Shown here piece after piece: positions 1 through 12,115 of a stretch of 64,000 nt of DNA (the first letter of the stretch is position 1; every line of letters starts with the position of its first letter). The stretch covers positions 44,409,858 to 44,473,857 of the forward strand of contig NC_073696.1 in NCBI RefSeq assembly GCF_029784165.1, given 5' to 3'. The translations under genes were made by a program, and so were the position numbers. The notes beneath the pieces were generated by a model that worked only from the letters and a program-made list of their open reading frames with translations, was not told the origin of the DNA and did not search any database. Source of the DNA: Wyeomyia smithii. Lineage: Eukaryota; Arthropoda; Insecta; Diptera; Culicidae.

Positions 1-2305
1 AAAACAAAATACTCATAAAAGCGATCGTTCAAGGACACGGCACACTTCTAAACTAATGAAATAATATGAGTTTTTTGATTTTAGTTGACTCGCTGAGTCT
101 CTACACAGAACAGATATGCAACTTCGAACAAAACTCTGCAGCAAATCGGTGCCCAAGTTTTCGCATTCATTTTTTGCTGTTCCATCCTACATTGATTTTA
201 CTGTGCATCGTTCGAAAAGTTCGCTCCAATAGTTTGAACATGCACCAAAAAACTATTTTTTTCGCTTTAATGACCAGGCAAAAGGTGATCTTGAATAGTT
301 GAATCTATCATAATCAAGTTAAGACAGAACCGCATTCAAGAGATCTTTAAAGCGGAAATTCAGTAACAATTCACAATCAACGTCAATAGAACAAAGTAAA
401 CTAAAAATCTTTCAACCATTCAAACATTGTCTAACAAATTTTCTTGGATCGTACACCTCACGACTGTTGAAACTATTTTAACCTGTTAGTTGATTTACTT
501 GAATATTTTCGTTGGACTTGGAAACCGAATTTCTCGGTCAACGACAATATTTTTTTCTCGTACCGTTTTTTATACCTGTGCTGTACCAGCACTGCTTACG
601 ACATTGGGTACAATGTAAACAAATGATTGTCGTTAGTCAAGATATTCAGTTTTCAATTTGGGCAAAAATGAAATTCATTAAAAATATATCTACACAAAAA
701 CCGTTGCACGCATGCGGGTGGTACTGTACGTTTATCATGAAAAGGCACCCTCGCTATACCAGTACCGGGGAGAACAGAGGATTCTCTCGACGAAAAAGCG
801 GCGAGAGCTCATACAGTCCTTTTGTTGAATGAATGGAATATAACCATAATGAAATTTCGAGTGTAAAATGCGTTCTCTTCACCGCTAGATGTCGATACTT
901 AAAATAAAGAGATTTTGTCTCGTTTTTGGTTCTTCAGTTGAACAGATGTGGTCTCTATCAGGATCACCGTAAGCCTCTGCAATAAAAAAACGGTTCGTGG
1001 AAACGGCCATTACTCCAGTAATAATTGGTATATATCAAAATCAAACGTATTTTTTTGTTGTTGATAAACTGTACTTTCAGAAAAATACCACTTTGATGCA
1101 ATAAAAATGGTGCTATGCACTTAAAAATAAATTCAAACTTCCCTCATTTTTCTCGACCAAAAATGAGTATCACCCCTTAACTGAAAAATTAGATTTTACC
1201 CTAAAAATTTAATCACGTAATTTGAAACATTTCTTTTGTTCCGTCGTTGTTAATCGATATTTTTTCAAACAATTTTAGTGGCAGACTCGCACAGTTTTAA
1301 TAATTGTCATTTCGCAGCCTAAAATTTTTCTTCAAATTTTCATGTATTTCGACGTAGGATTACGTCTATATTGATGTGCAGTTTGTGAACTCTGAAACGC
1401 ACATTAAACTTAGAAAGTAGGAGCTTTTTTGAAGCTAACATTCAATGTTTCGTAGAATAGCTTGATTGTACAGAATTGTTATAATACGCACAAAATGTCA
1501 GAAACTGTCGTGGCATCACTAGTCTTCCGGTGGGCTCCGAACTGGTCAAGATTCTAGTTAGCGAAGTTATGCTTCATTGTACTAAAAATTATATATCCAC
1601 CGCAGCATGGATTTATGCCGAATCGCTTTGTGTGCACAAACCTAATGGAGTCCACGTGTAGCTCAAATATGGAACAAAGAGCGCAAATAGATGTAACCTG
1701 AAGTATTGACCGGTGCTAGTATTGACATCATGATTCGTACTGGTATTGGTAATATTTTCCAGAATGCTGCTATCGTTAAAGCAGTGCAAGCAGTAATCAA
1801 TACTGATGATTTTGGTACTGACTAGGTTAACGCATATATGAACTGATCGATTCACTATCATGAATCCGGTCATTCAAAAACATCATCGAATCAATAACAT
1901 TTAAAAAGACATTGTATTTGCTTCAAACGACATTTAATGACGATTCTGGTTTTATGCATTCGGTTCCACGTGACTGGCACCAGCGTCAGTGAATTCTGTT
2001 GCAACGAGGCTCGCTGTTGGCTGTTTCGGTATTTTCCATTTGCATCATGCCAGCTTTAGATACGCACCCACTCACGATAGAAACCAGCGGTTTTTTTAGC
2101 GCCCCAAAACTAATCGTTTGCCCAAAACCGAAGTCTACCGAAACACTACGATTTTGTGTGTATGATACATATTCTGATCTCAATCTCTGTCAATGTATTC
2201 ATTACGCAATTGTCGCGTTATCCTTTTGACATGTTTGTTGTGTAAAAGCCATAGCATTTAATGTGCGTTTTGAGAGGACACATCGGATGATGTAAGCTTG
2301 AACTT
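1..2305. other. Non-coding, no gene recognised
   Basis: AT-rich sequence with short open frames that show no recognisable domain. A stretch around 2155-2200 is repeated at about 46040-46085, so part of this region belongs to a dispersed repeat. Confidence 0.5.
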
Positions 2306-3196
2306 TTGCGTGTACTTGTGAAACCTGTTTCTTGCGTTTCGTCGCAGTTAACTTATATATCGGAAGTTCTACAAGGCAGCAACATGGGGCCTTTACTTTT
2401 TGCGCTTCTGGTATACGCGGATGATTTAAAGACAATTGACGATTGTCGCCGTCTTCAAGCTCTGCTAAATATTTTCGATGACTGGTGCCACAAAACTGGC
2501 TAGTAATCAGCATTCAAGAATGCCAGGTTATGACATCTCACCGAATTTTAAACCCGATCATGTTCGAATACCGCATTGATGGACTTGAGCTGAAAAGACT
2601 TGACCGTGTGTGCGACCTTGGTGTTTTACTCGATGCCAAGCGTATTTTCCATTTGCATCATGCCAGCCTAATATCGAAAATGAATCGACAATCAAGATTT
2701 ATTACAAAAATTGGCTGGGACTTCACTGTATAAAAGCGCTTTACTGCTCACTAGTACGACCATTACTCGAAAACTGCAACGTGATTTGGTACTCCCAACT
2801 GCTATCTACCCTGGCGTGATCCGGAAAACCTCCCACCATATCCTGATTTCTGTCGGTTACTTGTCCTTTTGACACAATTGAACGTCGTCGCAAAATACAA
2901 CAAGCTGCTTTCGTTACGGAAGTTATGAATGGTGAAATCGAAGCTAAACTTCCGTGCTTCTCAACGTGCCTTACGATCTACTGGTCTGCTTCAAACCGCC
3001 TTCCACCGCACATCCTTAGGATTCTCCGAACCAGTCACCGATGCAATCAGCGCCTTTCTGAGTGTTAAATATTTATTCGAGTTTGACGAATCATTGCGCA
3101 AGTTTGTGCATAGGTTGAATCAATCAAATCAATTTTGTACACTTGACCCTGATTCTTGTTATTTATTAGGACTATTGTCAGATACATTGAAGTAAA
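2306..3196 (+). pseudogene. Non-LTR retrotransposon reverse transcriptase remnant
   Basis: Broken reading frames carry a reverse transcriptase core: LQGSNMGPLLFALLVYADDLK (with the YADD catalytic box around 2414), followed by an IDGLELKRLDRVCDLGVLLD segment and ALYCSLVRPLLENCNVIW further on. These are typical of jockey-like LINE polymerases. At least three frameshifts or stops, and missing residues between GPLLFAL and YADD, show that it is dead. Subclass not determined. Confidence 0.75.
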
Positions 3197-4490
3197 ATAA
3201 ACAAATACGATAACTGTAAAAACCATTTTCTATACGATTGATGGTATTCTCAACAATTTAGTTGCTGTCCTTACGTGAAGAGGAAATTTGAATTGTCTGA
3301 ACATGGTCGAAAGCTGTTGTAATTTCTTCGATAGTGCAGCAACCAATGATATCAAGCAACTCTGTTTGTGCGAAATATATGAATTTACGTCTACCTCGCG
3401 AACCATATATGGTTTGTGCTGAAAAGTTCATTCGAGCTATTCCTACGAATAGCATATTTCGCCAGTGCACTTTACGATTCACTTTCCGCAATACGCAGAT
3501 ACATGTTTCAACTCCGACAATGATGCTTCTTCAGTGCATGGATGAACTGATCGACAGATAAAAAAAAGTGCATTCCAAAAGCTTCCGGAAAAAAATGAAA
3601 GATTATAGTTATTGAATTATTCCTATGAATTTTGGTGCCCATATAGTCATCCTATCTCAACCAGTGATTTGATTAGATATCATTTTCTTTTGATTTATTT
3701 TCTAATTCGCCATATAAAGCTCATATAGCAAAGGTAATAGAGGATTTTCCAGAGGCACTCCTTTTGTTTGTTTGTAATATTTCCCTTGAAATGAAAATAA
3801 ATCTATGCAAAGTCGAGTTCACTTCGAGTAACTAAAGTTCTAGTAAAGTTTTCCACGTATTGTCTTATCGTTGGGAGAGAATCTTCTTAAAGCTTTATGG
3901 CTCCATTCACTGGAACACTCGGGAAAAGCGCTGTGATACCAAAAAAAATCACTATTCCTCGACCAACCATTATGCCAATCTTTCCGTTGGCGCCCCTACA
4001 GCTGAAACAATTCCTCTGATTGACCAGGTTTATGTACTTTCGGAAGACCATTTATTCTAGGAAGAGAAGAGTTTTAAACACGAAGTTTTTTCAAGGAATT
4101 ACCCAAAAAGGGTTTGGCGTCGTACACCAATTACATAACGCTAAAAATGTAGATTTCAGAGCCCAAACCACCCTCCCTCCCCCCCCCCCCCTTCCTCTGT
4201 AACAATAACGCTGTAACGCAGACTCAACACTCCTCACCCCATTAATGCATTACGTAATTTGTGTACGACGCCTTTCGGCAGTATGCTACAGTACACATCT
4301 CATCATGATCATGATCAAATTCCAATCTGGTTGTACAAGAAGAGTACAAAAGTTATTTGATTCGAATATTTACAAATTAAAAAGGTGTCTAACACCTACC
4401 TGAAAAAAACCTGAAATACCCTAACGAAGCAAGAAGCTGGACAAAAACCGATAATAACGCGTTAAAAACCGAGAGCCGACGTTCATATCA
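3197..4490. other. Non-coding stretch
   Basis: No gene recognised. It contains a homopolymer run of 13 C at 4179-4191 in a pyrimidine-rich tract. A minus-strand open frame at 3258-3491 has no recognisable domain. Confidence 0.5.
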
Positions 4491-4499
4491 TACGGGAGC

Positions 4500-4890
4500 C
4501 GAACATTTCGACGTTGGACTTCGTCGAAAAACCTGATATTACGCAAGGTTTGGTTCAGAAGGCCAAGAAACGATCCACATCGGAACGTTCAAGGTGCAGA
4601 AATCTCAAATCGGGATGAAAGGCAGTATAAGGCTGTCAAAACGCTGGCCTTCAGATGAATTACACGGTTTTTGTGCCGAAAGACATTACCCATCAAGCTG
4701 TCCTGAACTCCGTCCGATTGAAACCTTCTGGGCTAAGATGAAGCACAAACTTCGATTCGAAGGACGTAAAGGGATCGATGAGAAACACATAAAAAAATTA
4801 AAAATGTACCGGAAATGGCTGCACAAATTCTTATGGGAAGCGTCAATCAAAAATGCCCAGCACTTCACTAAAGCTCATCCCATAACTTAA
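4500..4890 (+). pseudogene. Tc1/mariner-type transposase, C-terminal fragment
   Basis: The frame at 4594-4890 contains SCPELRPIETFWAKMKHKL, which resembles the last catalytic block of Tc1/mariner-superfamily transposases (the N/DLNPIEHxWA-type motif). The N-terminal DNA-binding part is missing and no terminal inverted repeats were seen, so this is a decayed fragment. Confidence 0.6.
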
Positions 4891-7800
4891 TCGATGTATG
4901 TAAACTAAACACATATACTGAACTACTGTAAAAATTTGATTTTCCTCCGATAACTATAAACAATCCCTTTAAAACTGAACCACCGACGGCATTCATTGTA
5001 ATCGTAAGAAATCTTAAAAATTAATCTATCAGTAGGTTGTTCACACAACCCGAACTATATTATTAGCTCAATCGGACTTCGGGACGTAAAGCCTTTAAAC
5101 GGTCTAAGTGTCACTTTTTTGCCCGGTGAAAAAATGCACAAATAGTTCTTCATGAAATTGTCGGAATCGATTTTTTTTTAAACCGAATGTTTTAAACATG
5201 CATAATTTTAAGATCTGGTGTTGAAAAAAAAAACACAAGAAATCTCCCAGAAAATTGATTTTTTTTTTTAAATAAAACTCCTGATCTCTACAATTTACGC
5301 ATTTCTAAGACATTTGGCATCAATAATTGGTCCAAGAAGTTATCATTTGACTGCTTTAAGGCACAACTTCTAGATGTGTGTTTTTCTATCATGTCAATTC
5401 TTGGCTTACTTTAGTTACCAAAAAAAAACTTGATCGAAACTTTTCTGTTGTCTTTTCGCTGCCATGCGGCCGTCGTTTATCCTCCCATGCAAGGGAAGGT
5501 TACATCGACTGTCGATCTTTTGGAATGGAATTTTGTGACTATACCTGGTTTTGAAAAAAAAGGCTGCTATATAATTGAGCTTTTTTTTCGGATAGACGAA
5601 ACTTTTGAGACCTGCCTTCAACGAAATTCGAAAAGTCGATTTCAATTAGCACCCTACTGTGTATGTCATGCGATAAACAACAATTCGAATGTTGTCCTAA
5701 ATTTTATCATTGACTAAACTACGCAACGGGTTTTTAAAACAGTACGTGCGTTGCACGGTATGCGGTATCGGTAATGACAGCAGAGAAACACTTCATCTTT
5801 AAAATTGTTTTCTCCTATTCTCTCTCTCTCGTCTCACGCACTCGTATCCCTAATACAACGGGAGTGAGTGACGTGAGCGCGCCAAACAACTGTTTTGTTG
5901 CATGACGGTCATTGATTAATATTCTCATATATTTTTTTTTTTATTTGGAGCAGGGAAAAGCCTTTTGAAGTGAAGTTCTTCTAGACCTCTTCTCCGAGAG
6001 GCATAAAACTCACTCTTCTTTTCTATATACATAACAAATCAAATGCACATACAGTGACAACATTGTCTCTTTGAAGGAGACGCGATGTATCTAATCAAAT
6101 ACAAATAACTTATTATCTACTCCAATATATTTGCACTTCTCTGCGAAACAATTCAGCGGTTGAGTAGTATGGACGTCAGTGTGGATGGAAATTGCTTCTG
6201 TCCGGCCCGGTTTGACAGGCGGTGGCTAGGCTATGATGCAGCACAGGTCAATTCAGAACTGGATGATGGTAGCTTGATTATTTCCAACGAGAATTACAAT
6301 GATGATTTAGATTACTCTCTCTCTCTCTCTTAACTTTGTTCTCCCTTCTATATTCTTAAAATACACATTTTTTCATCAAACCCCTTCCAGAAAGAAAACC
6401 TGAAACGCGACTATTGTCAGAAAATTTGATCTTATCTGAAAAAAGATCTGTTGTAATATTCCGAGAAGTTGTCTGTAATTTCAAATTCGTTTTTCGTTTA
6501 TCATCTTGAAAAGCATCGTAAACATTCCTTTTTGTGGTTTTAATAACGCAATGGTCGGTTTGTAATTAAAAAATAATCTTGGTTATTTTGTGTTCGTCTA
6601 TCTGACGTTATTCTCACGTCTAATGCACTAGGATGCAATTTCTAATTCTGGTTAAAAAGTTCGTATTTTATTTCACTGCAATTTAAATCGCAAAACGTAT
6701 GCAGTCTGATTGAGCTGAAATTTTCTTGACTAACATATTGTTTTTCGTCCTCAAAAAACGGGATTGTTGTTTCCCCACACTATTCGACGTAAACCTTCCA
6801 AGTACGAAAAAGTTTAACAACTTCATTGGAGCAAATTTTACGAAATAACCGAACGTTGCTATAACAAATGGGAAATCTGCCACTGTAACCAACCGCAGCG
6901 TAATCGCCCAAAATGACTTCAATTATCCATCGGTCAATTCGGCTGCATCTCTGCAGCACAGTGCAACAACAGTGCAGGTCCATCGTCGGTCGGGGCCCAC
7001 AGTGTAGCGGAAAAATAGCACACCGTGTAACCGCAAGACCGGATGTGGTCATTATTCAAATCACTTCTCGCGTTTCACATCCAAGTACATAGCAGAGGTA
7101 CAAGACTCGACCCTAGACCCTCTCGCTCTGTCTCTCTTTCGGGCCACACTGCATCGGTTGGTCTGCCAACACGCCGTAAATTGTTGACGGGACGGTGTTC
7201 TTGAGAGTGAAGCGAAATTCGATCGATCAACCCTATTTCGCACTGACTGTGCAGGACTGGAGGCAATTGGACCGCGGTCAGCAATTTAGCGATGTCCGGT
7301 GTCACTTGTATGCAGCAAGATTGTAACATGCCAGCGAATGGGTCTGATGGGTAGGTTTGATTGTTTCGGTTTTTGTGGGAAACTATCATCATCGAGTGTC
7401 ACATCAAGTAAGTACAGTTACGACATTAAACGAGAGAGGTACATACAGGTTTCGTGGTGAAAAGTAATATTTTCGCCCTGATGCCTATAATTATTCACCG
7501 GTAATTTATCTTCACTAAATGCTTAACGATCTTAACAGGCCGAATCGCTAAATTACAGTTTCGTGTAGCTCTACAGTGTGCGGTAGTGTCCCGCAAGTCG
7601 GTGGTCATGATGTGATGGGAACGAAATTCGGAACAATACTTTTCCCGCCGGGTCGGACACTAATTAGAGCCATCAGCGAAATTGAACTCGGGCAAAAAAA
7701 AACAAGCAAACGGGGAATCAATTTCTTTTCTTTTTCGTTGCTCTGCAAACCTGATCGCAGTCGATTGTGCAAATGCATACTGAAACTTGAATAGAAAGCG

Positions 7801-9713
7801 AAATAGTTATGCGATTGATTACCGAACGTTGGATGGTTGTTCTACTTTTTCCTACATTGGCATTGAAAACAGAAAGAAAGTTTGCATTACATGATATCGA
7901 GATGCGAACCGATTTTGCAGCCTATTAAAATAAATATTCCTAGAATCAAAGGATAAAATTGAAGTTTGTAACATTTTCGTAAGCCATCGGTGTTTGTATC
8001 ATTGAATTGAGCAAAAAAAAAACGAAATTGGTACGATCGCACTCTTCCCTACATTATGGTTTACCGTCGATGGTCATGTTCAACATCGTAGCACTTCGTT
8101 GTTTCGTCCAGATCCATATCGAAAAGGTAAAGAAGCCCAATAAATTAATTTAAATACCGCATCCTTGAGTTATAAAATTATATGTTCTGTGGTTTTCGTG
8201 TTTTCTGTCCGCATCTATTTCGGAGCGGCCTTTGGTACGTGTGTGTGTGTATGTGCGTTGTTTGGTTTCCACCTTGTGGTTGTGCGGGTCAAATTCTGGG
8301 TGTAATTTTCGCCGGCTGGCTAAACTGCGTTCCCTTCTTGCCGCTTGTTGCGATTGCCCTATAGATTACATGACCCGGACGTGGCTGGTTTTGGTAGATT
8401 ATAGCCGTGTAGCAGAAGAATTGGTTGATTGTTCGGGCCTGGAGGTGCTGGCTGGCCTCGAAGGTGGGACCGATTGGGATGGGTAGGTGAGGAAAGAACA
8501 ACAAGTGTTAGTTCTGCCCTTCGGTTAATTAGACACCCGTCGCGAGCCCTTTGATTAGTCCGCAATGAGTCTGCAAACTCGCTCACGATAGGGAGACCGA
8601 AACCAGTTTACTTATTAAATGAACTCCTTCACGGAGAAATCAGTTCTCGCTGCGTGATTGAAAACAGCGAATCTGGCGGGTTGGAAAATTCAGCAGAACT
8701 GATTAGAGATTTTTCTTCACGTGGTAACTTTTGCCCGCGTAGCTGTTTCGCCGTTTTGCTTGTTGTGGACTTTCTAGAAGAATCTTTTAAACCCATCGCG
8801 GGAGCAATTCGCTTCGGTATGGTCAAGTGAAATGACGCGGCATAATGTAAATGGACGTTGTGTGGCTCTCTATTATATTCGGTGTGTCTAGCGAGGCAGT
8901 ATCATTCAGCAGGGCACCTTGGCACGACGACCACGGCTACTTGGGCAACAACTGCACAAGATGTGTAATGGAAGATTGTTTAATGATGTATAGGATCAGA
9001 CAGAATAATGAGTTCAAGGTGAATTGGCAGCGGCGTGCTTACATGCACCTGTGTGTCTAATGGCGACGCTGTATCAACTCTAGCCCCTTGGCGATTGTCG
9101 CACGAGGCGATTTATTTTTAATTACTCAGTAAAAAATTGTGGTTCATTTTACTGAACTGTGAAACGAATCCTTCTTCGGCAAAAAGCGATTATACGAAAT
9201 GCATAGAAAGCGAATCTGTTTACGAAGAGAGAAGCCAAAAAGGTGCACCTAAAACAAAATATTCCATGCGATTTTCAATGGTTTGTTGGCTGGTCATCTG
9301 ATACAGTTTCCTTTGAAATATTATATTGCGTTTTTTATATGAATTCTATAAAACGTCAGATTTATCTTGTATCGGACAGTTCGTTGTGTCTGATTCTTAT
9401 CTTCAGTCATTGCGAATTCAGTAAAACTGTAAAAAACAACAGGTTGCTCACTATCCCTTACATCGTAAAGGTGAGGAATTGCGAATTTTGCACTAAACAA
9501 TTATGTGATTATCGAGGAAAGTTACAATTATTTTCGAACTTGTGTTTGCCACTTGCTTTACTATCATTTTCCTTGAGTATTTATATACCTATTCAGGTAT
9601 TTTCAGGTATCCTAAATATTCAGTTCATCTGAAATCATGAATCCCAATAATTTTCATTAGGTTTGAGTTGTTCCGCGTGTGTCAAAACAACAATATCGCA
9701 CGCGATCCTGGAG
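4891..9713. other. Non-coding, low-repeat region 5' of Star
   Basis: No coding exon could be supported. It has (CT)n at 6315-6330, pyrimidine-rich DNA near 5820, and a short TG run near 8242. The 6900-7400 part is less AT-rich and could hold a promoter or an untranslated exon of an upstream part of Star, but nothing proves this. Confidence 0.4.
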
Positions 9714-10857
9714 GGCTAATAGCGCAATAAGGTATATACGAAGGAGCGGCAGATGAGCGTGGTTGCAAGTGTTAGGCAGCAACATTTTTCGCGTACTGAG
9801 ATCGTGACGTCACAACAACCAATTGAACACACCAATTGGCATAGGAAAATGTATAGATTTTGTTTGAAATCGTATGGAATGCATTATATTGTTGTACTAT
9901 GATATGATATCAGGAATATCAGGAACAACATGTGTCTCCCAGGTATTGTCATAGATTAACTAAACTAGCCCACCGTTAGAGAGATCTTCAAACTACTTTT
10001 TTATGGCAGTCGTCTTCCGAAGAGTCTTCAATTTCATAGGTGTAAATGCCCATTTCGGGGTTACTTTCCAAAACCGATCGAGCGTTATAATTCATGGCGT
10101 ACTCTACTCCATCTGATTCCTAAAGAGGTCGCTGGCTTGTAGGTCCACATGTAGTCCTCTTCATCACTTGGGGTGAGTTCTTCCGCGATTCCAGGTTTGT
10201 TAGAGAGCTCTTTTTTATTTTCAAACAGGCAACTCATAATGTTCTTATCTTCGAATGGTGTGAAATATGTATTTTGATATTTGGCCGAAGGAGCGTATTT
10301 TTCAGCGGTGCATCTGTCTCGTTTTGCCTCAAAAGCTCTGCTCCGTCCGTGATGATGGATTCGCCGATAAAAGTGTAGAAATTGTTGGAACGGCTAAAAC
10401 GTAAACAATTACTTTGGACAGCTACCTATGATAAATTGATACATTACCTTCCGATGCTAAAATGCGCCAGGAATCGGCCTGGAACCTATGCTCGAAATCC
10501 TCCGCGTGAAAATATTGTGAACAAATATAAAACATTGCGGAAAGATTTGGTACCCGACAGAACAAACGCCAGCGTTTCTCAATACCGGAATTTTTGGGAG
10601 AAGCTTGTATGTTTATGCCTAACTTTTAGGCTTGATAAACCGAAACACCACATGATTTACTTCCACACGATTGCATTCGCGTTTTTTGGTAACCGTAGAA
10701 CATTAGAAACTCGAAAAAAGTACAATCTGTCGAAAATCTGCACTGAATGCCGAACGTAAACTATTGTTGTGACGTCACAACTTTAACTCGCCACCTCTGA
10801 TCGCATATCGAGAACTTATCTGCCACTCCTTTGTAAAATACCTTATTGCTAATAGCG
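9714..10857. mobile_element. Inverted-repeat DNA element with subterminal TGACGTCA sites
   Basis: The ends match as inverted repeats over about 45 bp (left GCAATAAGGTATATACGAAG, right its complement with a few changes). Both ends carry the palindrome TGACGTCA (9805-9812 and 10770-10777). Minus-strand codons near 10010-10060 read EIEDSSEDDCH, and the plus strand has an open frame at 10382-10759; these may be remains of a coding region, but no domain was identified. Confidence 0.65.
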
Positions 10858-10914
10858 GTCTCGATCAGCTAGATTAGTTGAGTTTTTGGCACATTTTGCA
10901 TGTTGTAGGATAAG

Positions 10915-11965
10915 TAGGGGTACTGGGGGTAAGCCCGGCCCCCTAAGGAAAATGATTCTTTAGTAGCACTTGATGGCGAATATTGTTATATTTCTTTCAC
11001 AGAATCATTGCCCAGATTGTTTTCTACAAGATATGGAGGTTTTCAGTACTTTCAAACTGTTATTTTACAAGGAATAGTGAAGTTTTTAAACTAAGATAAA
11101 AATGACGTTTAGCAATCAGTGCGGGTGAAACCGGCACCCCTTCGAAAACTGCCGAATGAGAGATCTTACATTTCTGTATGTTACTGTTGAATTTGGTTGT
11201 TGTCGATTAGCTGGTTCTGGGCAGATTTCCGGAACAAGTTCCGGTGAACATTATGTATAAACAATGAAAGAATTTGATACTCGGCAAACCTATCATGTGG
11301 CACTCTATATCATATTATTAACTAGTTTCATTGAAGCCAGGATCACATTGACCACACCGGAGCATATTTCAAATACCACCGGGAAAGCCGTCAGTTTTGT
11401 GACTTGATTCAGTACATTTGGCACGTCTAATAACCCTTTGAATCATTCATAAATCACAGAAGAGATTGAGTGCATGGTTCTAAGTCGATTAATTAATTTA
11501 TCTATCAGCGAGACATCGGTAATAGATGAGAAATATGTGTCAGTAACATCCAACTAGCCTCAGACCATGTCGGGCTTACCCCACTCACTGGGTGACGGTG
11601 TTACCCCGACAGCACACATTTGTTTTAAAAAGAGTATTTCTACAAATTTATCGCTTCAATTTACCTCAGATCGAATTCCTGTGATTGCTAACAATACAGG
11701 CAATAAGTTGTAGAGCAACGAAAAATTATTTTAGTCTTTTCAAATGAATAAAAGCTTAAGTTCCACTCACGAAAAATTACATCCGTTTACGCATCAGCTG
11801 CAGTAGCGTATGTTTTGTCAAAATAATTTTGACGTTTCACGGTGGCTTCGATGTGTCTTAAAATGTCAAAAATATTAAATACCAACACTTCACATATTCC
11901 AAAACACAGTTAATTAGCGTTTCCTAGTAAAATCCTCAGAGCCGGGCTTACCCCCAGTACCCCTA
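10915..11965. mobile_element. 1.05-kb element with TAGGGG...CCCCTA termini
   Basis: The inverted ends share TAGGGGTACTGGGGGTAAGC and a few bases more. The terminal TA could be a target duplication. It has no coding capacity, so it looks like a non-autonomous MITE-type element. Interior GGGCTTACCCC-type repeats echo the ends. Confidence 0.75.
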
Positions 11966-11974
11966 CAATGATAC

Positions 11975-12115
11975 AGTTTAGTTTGGTTGAGTTTAGAAAA
12001 TGTCCAGCTTGAAAAGATCCTCGACCTGATCAGGAATCAAACCTAATATCACAACCGTCTGGGAGAACCAGCCGACTGACAACGATAACCGCATTCAATG
12101 TTTCAAATTTAGTTT
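11975..12115 (-). mobile_element. tRNA-derived SINE-like fragment
   Basis: On the minus strand a box-B-like T-arm (GGTTTGATTCCTGATC) is followed by a tail with GACATTTTCT, the layout of tRNA-derived SINEs of mosquitoes. Box A was not clearly seen. The extents are approximate. Confidence 0.4.

Noticed and set aside
7292..7352. Possible first exon (ATG, about 20 codons, then GTAGGT)
   Set aside because: The peptide MSGVTCMQQDCNMPANGSDG matches nothing I know of Star, and no membrane segment follows.
8182..8364. Hydrophobic open frame that could be a membrane exon of Star
   Set aside because: It ends in a stop, not at a donor in the phase needed to join the exon at 15011.
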